A stretch of DNA of 64,000 nt from Acridotheres tristis. Taxonomy: Eukaryota > Chordata > Aves > Passeriformes > Sturnidae. Positions 38,851 through 52,085 of this stretch are shown here, one piece after another. The notes beneath the pieces were generated by a model that worked only from the letters and a program-made list of their open reading frames with translations, ran no database searches and was not told the DNA's origin. The stretch covers positions 28,557,442 to 28,621,441 of the forward strand of contig CM072885.1 of the NCBI GenBank assembly GCA_037013685.1, written 5' to 3'. Positions within the stretch are counted from its first letter, which is position 1. Every line of letters starts with the position of its first letter. The position numbers were made by a program, and so were the translations under genes.

Positions 38851-40592
38851 GAGTAGTATGAGCACAGCCACAGATCAGTTACAATGAAGAAAACACAGCA
38901 GCAAAATTTTTTACCTTAAACAATCAGATCCTGAACCAAATCAGGGAGGAATATCAAAAGGAGTTAATACCTGGGGTCAGAGGAGAGAAGTATCTACCAC
39001 AAACCTTTTTTTTCCCCCTCAATTTCAGAAGTCTTACACACAGGGGAGGGGAAAAAAGATGGTAGAAAACCAACCAGTTTTTATTATTGGAAAAAAATGA
39101 TGTAAAACTTTTCACAGATTATTTTAATAGAAGTTGCCAGCAATTAAATCTATATGAAACTTGGGCTTTGGATTTATTTTTTTGCCAACGTTTGAGACAA
39201 AAGTTATATGAAACATTAATGCTGATGCCAAAGTAATTAAAAAAATATTAATTGAAATAGGTAAACAAATAAAATCAATATGATTTTAAAACCTATCAAA
39301 ATAATTCATTGGGCATGCAAATGTTAAAAGAAGCTTCTCTAGGAAAAAAAAAATCTTCCAACTGTGTAGCTTTCAATAAGGACTCAAATTATTTATTAAA
39401 TCGACCAGTTATTTAATGAATCTCAATTTCTGAGTGTTTAACTCATGTCATGCCAAAGGAAAGACTTATTTTCAGAAACTGTAGAAAACATATTCTGCAA
39501 AGTAATGTGGTATAATTAGAATGTAAGGCAATAGAAACATGATTCCGTGTATGCAAGACACTAACCAAGTATTTCAAAATGATCTCTTAAATCAGAAATC
39601 ATTAAGTAGCAATGATGCTCATATCACTTTCCAATTTCAAAACTGAAATTTCCATTTTAAGAATATATATGAAAATTCATCTCAGTAATGCAAATGAAGA
39701 ATAGGATCAGAGTATTTAATAGCCAACACATTGGTTTGTATGTACCAAAAACAATTTAAGCATGTCACACGATATGTAGTATTTTATGAAGCATGAGCAA
39801 CAAGGCAAATAAACCACAGAGAGAAACATTGAAAAGTATGTTAAAAGGTATAAAAGCAAACCAAAACCAGACTTATTTTAGTTCTGTTCCACATAAGCTC
39901 AGCAATAACTATACATCCTACAAAACCTTTTGCAGGACTTAAACTACAAAACTGTTTGCTGCTACCTGACAGGAGTAATTAATCACCTATCAAAAATGAC
40001 ACAGAAGTAAATTTTATACTAATAGGAAAGGTGCTGAACCACCCCCGGTTCCTGAATCCAGACAAATGAACCAAGGCATGCTGTACTACAGCCTGGCTTA
40101 AGTACACTTTTCCTACTTGCATGGTATGCCTGTGACAAATACAGCCTGAGGTTTCCAACAACAGAGATGCTGTTATGGCAACTGTACAGGGTAATAAAAG
40201 AAGCCTTGTGAAAACCACGAGACAAAAGTTGAAAGGAAAGTCACAGTAAATAATTGCTTCTCTGAAGCTGGGCCTACTGCTATTCTCTGAATTACTTTCA
40301 TGACTGCTTGTTATTCTGTAGATTACAACAATTCTGTAATGAAATTATTTTTATTAGCAATAGAGGTATGCACATAATGTTAGATGTTGAAATGAGAAAT
40401 TTGTAAAACAAGCTCCAGGCTCAAAGAATGTAGTGACATTTGATTATTATATAATTATAGCATCAGTCCATAATCCTTAATGGACTTCATCTTCACTTAC
40501 AGGGCATAGAAAAGAAAAAAAGTTGGTTCTCTATTCATAAATGTGTTAGGATGATAACCTGAAAAAGTTATATATGCCTTTGAGACTTCCAT

Positions 40593-40637
40593 GATAAATT
40601 TTATCCCAATGATAAAATTTTATCCTGTTTAAACAGG
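40593..40637. repeat. Adjacent exact 14-bp palindromes with a near-copy
   Basis: GATAAAATTTTATC (40611-40624) and CCTGTTTAAACAGG (40624-40637) are each perfect palindromes and share one base. Just before them GATAAATTTTATC (40593-40605) is a 13-base near-copy of the first. The arrangement is AT-rich and could be chance plus slippage, or a compound binding site. Confidence 0.9.
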
Positions 40638-42470
40638 TAAGGCATTTCTGATTTTTAATACAGAGATGTGGAAATTTGATGGAAGAGAAATCAAGGTGAA
40701 AATAAATCAATAAAGAACAGGAGATAAAAATAATAAAATAAGTACCAAAAAAATTTAAGGAAATGTGCTGATGTAACAACAGGTATATTTGTGGCAGTAT
40801 TAATATAATGCAAGTAACTTTTATAACTTGTAATGCTGTCAGAACTTCTTCCTGACATCTTCTCCCAGAAATACTGTCTACAGAAATCTAGCACTTCTAA
40901 TGTTAGACATAACTTTTCAGTTCTGAGTGGATAGAATCACATTTGCACTGTTCATACTGTACAGCAAAATAAAAGATCAACAAAGGGCTAAATGCCAGTA
41001 CCTAGGCACTTCTAAATCAGGCTACAGGTTAAGAAAAATCCTCTTTCCAGTTCACTATAGAGTCAAACTTATTTCAGAAATTATAGTATACTCATCATGA
41101 AATAATAAACAAGCAGTGCTTTCAAAACAAGTTCTGTCCTCATAAGAAATGTGGAAATAGTGGAAGTAAGCCTTCGTGCAAAAAAACGCTTCTCTTGCCT
41201 GCCATTTTGAGATTCTACAATGAGGTACCTCAGAAACCAAGATCTCGTTCATTAATTTAAAATTACTCTCAGACTCATCAGCATTTTTTTTTTGTCTGAT
41301 GCCCCATTACATGTGGCTACCAGAGTACAGACATGAGGACAGTTACTTACAAGGAAAAATATTTTCAACTTCTTAAATATTATCAGTAGCAGGGAAAGAA
41401 GGATGAGGACTTCATATGCAGAAAAAAAATTAAATTTCCCATATAACATAAGGAAATTAATGCCTACATACTTTTCTGCAAATTTAAGTCTAAATTGCCC
41501 TTCGGCAACCTCTTAGAAATTAAATGTTCCCCAAGAATAGATATCAACTGTTAACCCAGGTTTTAGAAGTGATTTGGCGTCTCATCAGATATAGATGCAA
41601 TAACTAATGAAACTGCATTTCTATCATTGTTCTCTTTCACTGTGGTATGTATAATGCTTCTGTTTGGGAAGGACTTGTAGTCTTCAAATTTTCTATTTCA
41701 ATCCTACAATACCTGCCAAATCATGAGCCTTACAGCATGATTTGATTGCATAGGGCTAGCAGCATTATTTTCCTCAGCTTGCATCAGTTGCTTAAATTAC
41801 AGTAACTTTTATTTTGGAACTAATGGTATTTTCCAAAATACAAAATGTTTCTGCATTGTCAGTCTGTTTAATAGGCATTACACAAGAATACTGGGCACTT
41901 GAGCCTAAAATTATATATATTTGCATGCCATTTTCTTCTCATACTATCACACGACTAATTCTGCCTCACTATGTGGCCAGATGTTAGTATACACTGTTGA
42001 TCTATATCATTCTTGCCAACTCAAATATTAATATCATGGGACAATTTTTAACAAATAAAATACTTACCTAGAGACAGAAAATAATGTGTTTTGTGTGAGG
42101 GATGCAATGTATCCCACAACGCTTTTTCTAATAGACTGTAATTAACTTTAATATTTTCATACGTGATAGAAAGTCTTTCTCATAAGTCAGAGATAAAATA
42201 TTAAACAAAAAAAATCTAATGTGTTTTCCAACGGCATGTTTCATACTGATTGATACAAACTAGTTTCCTATTAATACGTGAAGAGCATTCATTGCTAAAG
42301 CAAAAATTTTTAGTCTACAGAATTATATCCCCGTTCACCTCTTCTCTTATTTTCATGTTTAAAATGACTCATTTTAAAATTAGTAATTTACCTCAATTTA
42401 AAATTGAGGACATATCAATAATTTTATGTATTGCAGTGATACTAAAATTCAATTCCTGTTCTCTGAAAAG

Positions 42471-42724
42471 TGAAAGAAAGAAAAGGAAAAAGAAAAGAAA
42501 AGAAAAGAAAAGAAAAGAAAAGAAAAGAAAAGAAAAGAAAAGAAAAGAAAAGAAAAGAAAAGAAAAGAAAAGAAAAGAAAAGAAAAGAAAAGAAAAGAAA
42601 AGAAAAGAAAAGAAAAGAAAAGAAAAGAAAAGAGAAAAGAAAAGAGAAAAGAAAAGAAAAGAAAAGAAAAGAAAAGAAAAGAAAAGAAAAGAAAAGAAAA
42701 GAAAAGAAGAAAGAGAAAGAAAGA
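42471..42724. repeat. (GAAAA)n pentanucleotide satellite-like tract, ~250 bases
   Basis: A nearly pure AAAAG run begins near 42491 after a short GAAAG/GGAAAA lead-in. It is interrupted twice by GAGAAAAGAAAA at about 42631-42650, then resumes to about 42708 and decays into AGAAGAAAGAGAAAGAAAG. The interruptions divide it into two pure blocks of about 140 and 60 bases. Frames through it encode only K/R/E (plus) or F/L/S (minus) repeats and are artefacts. Confidence 0.97.
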
Positions 42725-45700
42725 ATTCAAACCACTTAACATACAGAAGTCAGCACCCAAAAGCCCAGACAGCCCAAAATGGTTGTTTTACTATATCTCT
42801 ATTTTAGTACTGCCACGGTCTACTTATGATTAGTGATTTAAAGTGTCTGCAATGCCATATTTGTTTAAAATACTCTTTAAAAATTCCCAATTCCATAAGG
42901 AGGGATTTCTTCTCTCTTTTCCATTTTTCTTTATTTCTCTACTCAGTATATTAAAGTGCCTCTTTGGTGGGCATGAAGGTGCATGAAATGAAAAATTACT
43001 TCTCCCTCACACTATGCTTATTCTTCTGATTTGCATAAGGTATAATTTTGTCCTGAAATAATAAATTTTTCCAAGTTGACTTTTAGCCTTAAGATGAGTG
43101 ATTTTAGTAACAGGAAGAATGGTGATGGCTTTCCCACTTAAAGATTTCTGCATTTAAAGCAGCTAAACGATGGCTAACGATGCTCCAAAACAGCAGATTT
43201 TTTATCTTGTTGTCCCATCCCTAATCCAGAAAAAAGATATTTTTGGCTGCTTCTTATGGAGCCTTCTTCATGATGTATATCATGTAATTCATATCCAGTA
43301 ACCTCCTCAGCTCTTTTGCTTTTCAGCTGCATGCTTCAAGATTCCACCTGACTCACGTCTGTCATCATTCCCTTTAAGCCAAAGAGACAATCCTAAGGAG
43401 CTCAAAAATACTTTTTTCCCAGATTAGCTGTCCTAGTTTTGCTTTTCTACCTCCTTCTCTTGACCTAATGCACTCTCAGCATGTACAGCTTGAGTTGCAC
43501 ACCACCATCAGGTGCTCAGCTGAAGTTACAATGACCTCAGGCTGCAGTTATATGAACCTGCCATTTTCAGTTTAGATTAAGTTTCTCTTTTTCAGGTGCC
43601 CAAATTCAGATGCCTTCAGGCAAGGGCTAGCCAGCAGCAGAGATGTGAGTTACCTCCTAAATTCTAGAAGTGCTGGCTGCAGTGCACAGCTTGCCAAGGG
43701 CTTTCCTTCTACCACAAACCCGGGTACAAAGGCTGAACCAGCATGTCTCCATCTCTGCCTTCCCAAGGAAGTGCCAGCTGCAAAGTAAACACACAAGCTA
43801 AGCCCACTATGTTATCTAATGAGTAACATTTTTTTTACAATATCCCTTTCTATCATACTCTTCTTTCACAAATACCTGGCATTTACTGTCAACCAGGGAA
43901 GGCGCTTCAGCTTTAATGAATCTGACAGCAGTGAGGGGGGATGGAAAAATGAATTAACACTTGATACAGCCACCACAGATAGACACCCAATATAAAGTGA
44001 AATACATGAAAAGGCTCCTTACACTCAATCTAAAGATGATGTAATGACATCAATCACATATTCTTGCTGCTCTGTCTGTGACATAGCTAAAGCACATGCA
44101 GACAATGATACTAGGTGAAAATTGTGTGCTATTTCTCACAATACAAGGATGATGAGCTACTCAAACAAATGATAAGGCAAATTCTTTAACGATGCATGTT
44201 TTTAGGCAAAACTACAAAGATTGAATTGTATTTCATTATGCTTCCCTATATATACTTTGAACCTTGCCTAAAACCTAAGGGAGGGGTGTGGATCAAACAA
44301 AAAAACCACTACCCTTTCCTTAGAAATCCAACTCCTCAAATAATCTTAACAGCCAGTCAACATCCTTTCCTCTCAAAATAAGTATTAGAGGGGTGTTTTC
44401 ATGGTATTTTATCCTGCTCCCACAGATCTAGATTTCAGAAGTCACTTTGAATAGCCCTTTTGCAGTCACTGTCAGAGCATTTCCTGATTATATTGCAAAA
44501 TTAACCATTTTGAGAAAGGGAGAGTAATTATTATTTGCAAATGTGGGATCAAGTCCTTAGAGACAAAGCAATGGTATATTTGATGAAATATAAAACAGTT
44601 GGTTAACTACCAAGCATTGTAAACGAGTTACTACCAAGAAAGCACTGATTTCTTCCAACAATATTCCCCATAACAAACCTCAAAAAACAATCTTATTATC
44701 AAGTCCTAACAAAGGCTTTATTCTTCTCTCTAGGAAAAGACTCCTCAATGATTCAGTGACACAAACACACACTAAATATTTTCCAGGGTCAAAGCTAGGA
44801 AGCCCAACACTCCCAAGGACTGAATTTTAGACAGGAAATTAACTATGAAGTGCACCTACCCTTTGTGATTCATGTTTGCAGCTCAGCTGCATGATGGCTC
44901 AAGAGCATAACTATTGCTGTCAGGCTGAACTCATGAAAAGGAGGGGTATGTACAGGACAGCTGGCCAGCAACAGATGGGAATATGCTGTTCCATCTCACA
45001 GGTTGGTAGACTTCCTGTTGCAGCACATGCTGTCAAGAAAGAATTCTAATTCTAATGCAGCACCGGTCTTCCAATGCAGGCCTGGCTTTAAGCCACACTC
45101 AAGTCCTAGAATTCAAAGAACTTCTTAAATTGTATATCAACTCCTTGTTGGTGTTGAGAATTAATTAGTTCTTTTAATTATTTTTGTTTGTTTGTTTAAG
45201 GTGAAAGGTTTTATGAGCAGAACTTGACATAACTGTTGACAGGTTAAAATCTTTTGCCCTTGAAGAAGAAAAGTATTTAATTTTCCAGTAACACAACAGA
45301 TGCAAAAAGGTCATCATCAGTTGCAGTCACCACAAGGACTATTGCTCTTGCTCATTCTTCTTTATGGTAACATTAGCTTTGACCACCAATTGACTTCTAA
45401 AATAGTTAAGCTGCATTAAAATTAGACTGTTGTTATTGCAATTTACAAGGTAATTGATTTATCTTTTATTCATTCTCTTAACCTTGTATAGACACCAAGA
45501 ATTTAATTTGGTTCTTTTGATATTTCAAATTAAATATTACTTGAAAACAAAAAAGTAAAACTCATTTGAAAACTTAGAGAAACAGAAATTAAGATACCCG
45601 TTCATTCTGACCTTCTGGAAAGAAATAAATGGAACATTCATGCCACTTCTCATTATCAAGGTGTCTGGAAACAACTGTAGGGAACTCATTCCACTGTGCA

Positions 45701-48700
45701 AACTCACCCTGACCCAACTAGTCATTGTGTGTCAATGTAAAGAATTATCATCTCATCACCTAAAAATAGATACTGTTGTGGATAAGGTTATCTAGACCAT
45801 AAAGGACAGTATTCATTTGTAGTGATAGATTCACATGGGGGTTAAACTGCAAGACACTAATATAAATTAATGGAAAAGCAGATTAAAGGGGATTACAAAA
45901 AAAGATTTGGCTGACAAATATTGTTTTTTTGCATTATCAACTTTGGCACTGTGTACAAAGAGTGATATAACTTCACAAGGTACAACAAGACACCTTGAGC
46001 TCATACGCTGCAGATGATTAGAATTTCTACGCAAACAATGCCTGTACAATTCCATACATATACTTAAGTGTTCAATGGGATAATATTTTCCTTTTCTCTT
46101 TTCAAAAGACTTTCAAGGAAAAATTATAACATATTAACAGTGATGTGTAATTTAATTTACTGCAATCTGTAGTAAATGCTTTTTAAGCACACAAATTACA
46201 AATTAGAACAATGGATATGGTCTAATATTCATTAAATACCATTTCAGTATTATGTATTTCTCTTCTTTTAAACTGAAAGATCAGTTCACAGAAATACATA
46301 TACAGTCTGACATTTTGAAATGGCTCCTGACTTCAAAGAATATCTGCCTAAGAACAAGAATCAATGTTTTACAGTTTCTTCCTCATTATTAATAATTATT
46401 TCAGTATTCAAACTAAGGGAGCATTTCTTGTGAATACCTACACTTAGCATTTTAGTACTTGAGCATATTTTTACTAGATCCCACTGCAATATAGTTTACC
46501 CTGATGAGCTTTGAAGAGGGTTTTGATGAAAAAGACCCATAATTTTGCATAATACGCTCTACAAAAAAAACACCTGAATATTCTGAGTACTCACACAAAT
46601 AAAATTAATATTCAATCTAAATGTTTACAAATATCAATCTTAAACAAATGCAGCAAGCTAGCATTGAGTTTACCTCACTCTGCAAGCCACTAATGCATCC
46701 TCACCACAAACCAGAACATTAATACGATATAGTTCCACTCAGAAAAAGAAGTTGAACTTGCTGAATGAAATACTGCTAGGTAAATGTTTTCTCTTTTTCT
46801 GCAACCTCAGAGCCAATCCTTTTCCTTTTTTATGGTCTCTCTGCTCTTAAACTTGAAACCTACAGAGCACCAGCTTATCAACTGTCAAATATTTAAAAAT
46901 TATTATTAAGAGTTAGAATTATTCTAACCTCTATTTTGTCTCATTTCTTCACACAACAGATATTATTCTTATTGTTTCACACCCATGAGCTAAAATATTA
47001 ATGTAAATGACAAATCACGTATCAGAGTTCAAAATCTAGTGTAGAAGGACAAATATAAGCATATATGCATAATTTCCATAATTTGTATAATTGGTGCATA
47101 TAGCTTTTGTATCAGCAGACATCATATACACTGACATTTTTGTGATTATTATAATTCATTACTTATGATCTACTTTTGCTAAACATATAATATTAATTTG
47201 CTGCAGAATAATGAAAGAATAAAAATTTTAATGGATAGCTGAAGATGGATATAGTGTTTTGTCAGTTTTAAGGATATTTAGAACCAAACATCACAGATGG
47301 CAATTTTATCTGAGGTTGATGACCATTTCCATTTGTCATCTACTAGTTGTTGATTCCATCCGTTTTGTATTGTTGTGGATCACCAGATGGCACTTCTCCC
47401 TGCTCTTAAGAATCCTCTGAGCGTGTAGGAGTTAGATCTGGGACAAACATTTCCAGCTGAACTGAGATGCTGTTGAGATCCATACCAGTTAAGAAGCACT
47501 TGTCTTGTTTCAATCCCTCTCTTTAAATGAAAATATTCTTTCTCAAATTAGTTGCTCTACACAAGCTATGTCTACAGAAGGGGAAAAAAATGTATTAACT
47601 CCCACACACACACTTCTGTCAACACATATGCACTGCCCTGCCCAGGAACATTTTTAAAAGAATTCTTTCACATTCTTCACAAGACTATTTAAAGCTGCAC
47701 TTCTAGCTTGAATAAAATAATATTGACAGAACAAAATAAAATTGTTGAAAATTTTTCCATTTCTAAGCAGCATTGTAACTTCACAGCTTCTATTATGTTC
47801 TTCAAATAATTTCTCTCCTATGTTTCCATGTGCAATCCACAGGAAGAAAAAAAATCAGAAAAGCATGCAGTCATGACAAGAGCCCTCAGTGAATACAACC
47901 ATGATTCATTATCATCCCATACTACTGGAATATCTTGGTGGAAACACCATAAAGCAATGTTTAACTATCATGCAGTGATTGCCTTATAATGTCTCTAACT
48001 ATGCCGCACGTACATCTTTCCTGCTTTCCTCTGTTACATGGGTCAAACACAGTGCTCCCTTTTCTCTGGGGCTTGGGGAAGAAGAGACAGGTTGATTTGG
48101 ACTTTTCCCCCCCACTCAATTTCTTTCCTTCTTGTAGGAAGGAAGATACAGAGCCATACTGGTAAGTAAATTTTGTGTGAAAATCTGAAAAAAACCAGGT
48201 TTTTAGGAGGTAAGTTAAAGCAAAAGGAATTTTCTTCATATTGAAACTTCATTTAAGTTGCATGCAGCATCCTGAAAAGTCAGTTGTTCAAGCATAACTC
48301 CTTTGCGTAAGGACTTGGGGACCTCTCTGCTATTACCCTGTAGGAATACCTTTCTGTTATCTCTTGGCTTTGCTAACAGTCAAGGCAATCTTTTTAGTTT
48401 TGGAGAGCTACAGTACATCAGTTCTACATGAGAGTACGACTTTGAGAATATACACTGAAGTCTCAGCCACTGTTGAAAAACAAAATATTACTTCTTTTTC
48501 AATCTCCCAACTATTTTATTTTTAGAAACAATGTATAGATAATATTTCATGTAGATTTATTGAGAATCATATCATAAGCAAACAAAAATGAAAAAATATA
48601 AAGGAAGGTACAAAATATCCACTGGAAATGTTTGAGGACTCCATCGAGGAGCTTGGTCTTTCTTCTTTTTTAAAATTTGACCCACTTAAGTCCACCACCT

Positions 48701-51460
48701 TAGTGTGTGAGAAGCCTCTACAAGCTTCTTATGCCAGAAGAGTTGTGAAGATGACGGCCAGAACTCTGGCCTCTAAACCATCAGCCTACTCTGGTGAAAT
48801 CAAAGACAGCTTTAAACTCAGTTTTGAGCTCAGTAAACAAAGATTTATACCCTTAAGCTTTGATCACAGAGATGACAAAATCAGCCCCAAAAATCACCAA
48901 GTTATCTCCATGAAATAAATTCAGCAAACTTTTCTTCAAAATTATGTATAAACAGCCATTCTAATACTGTTTGTGGACTATTTGCAAAACTGTTTAGGTT
49001 GGCTGGAGATTTTAGAGGGGTTGTTATAATGAAATAAAAAACTAATCAGAAATTACTTTTGCACTTGATTCTACGGAATCTAATGATTTTTAAGTGCCTA
49101 TATCTGAAATGAGGCATAGGACACTGAGTTCTGACATTGCAAAAGACATTGCAAAAGAAACAGAGTTACTTGTGTCAGTAAAATACATTCCCATATTGTT
49201 TCCTTTAAAGCAACCCCTCAACCTTTATTATAAAAATCTCTGGCATTGCAGAACTGTCGTATAAGTGCTCAGCGAGGATGAATAACCTTCATTCCAACAC
49301 TTGGTTTCACGCAAGGGGATTATCTTATTGCTTCATTCCCAAACCCTTATGAAAATAAGATGTTTATCATGAAGACTTGTTTTGTAAGTAAAATTGATGT
49401 TGCATTGATAAATTAGGTGTTAGTTCAAAACACACGGCATAAATTCTTCCTATCTGACCTGAGCTACTAATGTTCCTCTTTAACTTTCTCTTTAGAAGAC
49501 TCATCTTTGAAGTCTGTATTTTCTCAGACATTTTTGCAACCTTTATGAACAAAATATATCCATCAAATCCATAGAGTTTGGTTAGACTGGGAATTGTCAC
49601 CATGCAGTTGTTAATCCTTGTTATAACTTTCCAGGACTAGACAGAGCAAAAGAATATTTCTTTTTTGAAGTGCTTCACACTGTTTTGTCAATCCATGTCA
49701 GATAATCATTAAAAAGCCAACAGCAAATATTGTGCAACATGTGCTGGTGCACTGACTTGCCTTGCATTTAATTAGTCAATTAGTTTTGCATGGATTACCA
49801 CAGTAATCTGAAACTGCCTACTGCTACTAAATAAAGCTAAAAGGAAATAGAAAAACAGCACATTACCTGGCAGAGACCTCCTGTCCCAGGCAATAATCAG
49901 AACTTGAGAGATACAGAGCCTTTGTTCAGTTTGAACATTTAAAGACTCTCTGGAGACCGGATTGGCTGATTATCACACATGATGTTTGGAGAATTTATTT
50001 TGTGTGACCAATTGCCAAACCAACAAGCATCTCAAATTACTGAGGCACAAGAGATTATGGTGAAGCTAAACATTCAGAACACAATCCCACAGAAGGACAT
50101 CCTTGGTTTATTAACATTCTATCACCCGTTTAGGGTTTCCTTCACAGACTCTTTGTCTGACTTTTTTTTTTTTTTTGGTAGGATTTTTTCTTAACATCCT
50201 CTGTTCCATTTCAAAATTCTATTTAGATGCTATATATAGCCTTTAAAATGAGTGCTAATGTCTGGGGATACCTGAACATAGTTTGTGTCTAATGCTCTAA
50301 GAGTTCAGCATATATGGTGTGACTGGTTGCGAAATTGGCTTTTATAACCTACACTAAGTTGAGATCAACATAAATATTATTTTGTTCAATTAATAAAAAG
50401 TATAATAGAAATGCTCTAAAGATCATCAGTAAAAGCTTAAAAGGAAAATTAGAGGCACTTAATGCAACTATCATATTGCAAAAGTCCAATTTTTTCTCAT
50501 TTGGACAAAAGTGTCCAGCAATTAACAGTTATTGTGCAATTAATTTAGATTTTTCAGACCACTCAATTAACAGTGAAAGTATAAAATACTGCATAAGGCT
50601 TTATAGCGTAATTAGAAATTGTATTAATAAGCAATGCTAGCCATGACAATATTTAAAAAGCTGTATTTTGCTGGAGATAATGCAGGATTTGCTGTAGAGC
50701 TCCAAAAATTATTTTCCATTATTTCTTAAATTTAAAAAACTCCCAATACTTGTATAGGGGAAAAAATGTAATCATCTGCAGAACTGATGACAGAATAAAT
50801 ATATTGCAAGGTAGGTTGCACCTTAGACCAGATCATACCTTCACTCAAAAACTCTGAGCAAATTGCTTTTCAAAGTTCATATCAAAAGCCTTTTCTTTTC
50901 AAATGCAAAAATGTTCTTAACTATTTTGCTGGAAAACCAGGTAACAAGGTGTGTATGTCCTCACAACTGTTATTTTTTATCAGGCCCACACACCATACTT
51001 GCCTCGACCCAAAAAATGCTGGAAAAGATGAAACTGCCTGGCCAAAAGAAAGAGAAAAACACTCTGATGACTCAGGCTGGAAAAAAAAATTAAAACTTTC
51101 TCTTGTCCTAGATATTCACTAAGCAACTGATATTAAAGCCTCAAAGTTGTTAGAAGTGCTTTGTTTGGGAATTTCTGCCCATCTCTGGGACAGATTTTAT
51201 GGGCAAAGTGCTGTTACTTTCCCTCACAACCACTTCGAATGTTCATAGGCAAGAAAGCAATTCTCAGAATAAATTTCTTAATTGATCTGAAAATAATGAT
51301 GCTAATGATGATCTGCATTTCTAGGACGTGTGGCAATCTCATGTGAAAAGCGAAACAAGGTCTAGAATTACTGGAAGCTAACCCAATAGGAGACTTGCTG
51401 AAAAAAAAAAGACCAGCCTAAATCATGAGAAAGTATTATCATTTAATTGATCTCTGTATT
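42725..51460. other. AT-rich noncoding region upstream of SLC16A7
   Basis: No gene is recognisable. A less AT-rich part at 43.4-43.8 kb includes a chance-level acceptor/donor pair on the plus strand. A 96-codon plus-strand frame at 48628-48918 has no recognised homologue. Blocks at 49.68-49.87 kb and 50.38-50.72 kb are repeat-free and rich in homeodomain core motifs. A short direct repeat of GACATTGCAAAA lies near 49.14 kb, and a T run lies at 50162-50176. Confidence 0.65.
50380..50720. promoter_or_regulatory. Candidate conserved noncoding element rich in TAAT motifs
   Basis: No repeat family is visible here. The block has many homeodomain-type cores (CAATTAAT near 50387, GCAATTAATTTAG near 50536, GTAATTAG near 50608, TATTAATAA near 50622). 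CAATTAACAGT occurs twice, at 50519 and 50564, and a TGGACA-AAAG-TGTCCA hairpin lies at 50502-50517. Such texture is typical of developmental enhancers near brain-expressed genes, but AT-rich sequence makes TAAT cores common by chance. Alignment to other vertebrates would decide. Confidence 0.25.
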
Positions 51461-52085
51461 GTCTAAAATTTTAATTTTAATCTGAAACAGTTCTTTTGGG
51501 AAGAAGGAAACATATTGGAGATAATACATGGCAGTGATAGGTGAGTCTCTAATGCCAAACTGTGAGGAGGATACTTGCAAGGGTTGTTCATCTCAGCACT
51601 GAGCACAACAGCAGGAAGGGAGTATGTTTGCGGACACAAGCACACAAGAAGACAACAACAAAGAAAGTAAATGTGGGATGCTGAACTCTGACAAAAACCC
51701 TGCGGTGACAACAACACCACATTTCCTATTATTGGAGGGAACAGCTTCTCACGTGTGTCAGCAAAGCTGCTCTCCCCCACTGTGCCCTTCGGTGGCAGGC
51801 CCTTCCTTCCACAGGATCCCCATCCCACTCCAGGCAGGGGAAGAGAAAATCACCACTGGCGCGACACTTCTGTACCATTGAGAAACACCCACACAAAGAT
51901 GGATTAACAGCAGGTACCACTGCAATGTCTCTAGGGATGCTGACCACAAAGTCCACAGGAGCAAGCACAGCACGGCACCAGCTTGGCATCACGGCGGGGG
52001 ACCACAGCTCCCTTTTGTTCATTGACTTCAGAGGGCAATGAGGACTAAAATCTGTGTCTATCCTGTGGCTGAGCATTTTAAATTC
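51461..52085. other. GC- and CpG-enriched patch in an AT-rich region
   Basis: Between about 51690 and 52010 the composition rises well above the surroundings, with CpGs in CCTGCGGTG, CTCACGTGTG, CTTCGGTGG, GGCGCGACAC, GCACGGCACC and CACGGCGGGG. Overlapping minus-strand frames of 115, 121 and 71 codons run through it, but their translations resemble no family. It is too short and CpG-poor to be a classic CpG island. It could be a regulatory element, an alternative first exon or an unrecognised old repeat. Confidence 0.4.

Larger units (their letters stand above)
31145..42470. other. AT-rich noncoding region upstream of SLC16A7
   Basis: No exon, RNA gene or intact mobile element is recognisable. 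Simple structures are the GTA/GATA microsatellite (36.3 kb), a poly-A/AAT-rich stretch near 36.97 kb, the 50-bp minisatellite (38.7 kb) and palindromes at 40.6 kb. A less AT-rich, repeat-free block at 37.5-37.8 kb may be conserved noncoding sequence. The open frames here (up to 107 codons) have random-looking composition. Confidence 0.65.

Noticed and set aside
42250..42807. 185-codon frame with K/R/E repeats (and the F/L/S frame on the other strand)
   Set aside because: It is the translation of the GAAAA microsatellite with short flanks.
43596..43644. Plus-strand acceptor (TTTCTCTTTTTCAG) and donor (AGAT-GTGAGT) 49 bases apart
   Set aside because: Splice-like words are common by chance in 64 kb, the strand is opposite to SLC16A7, and no gene is known to me there.
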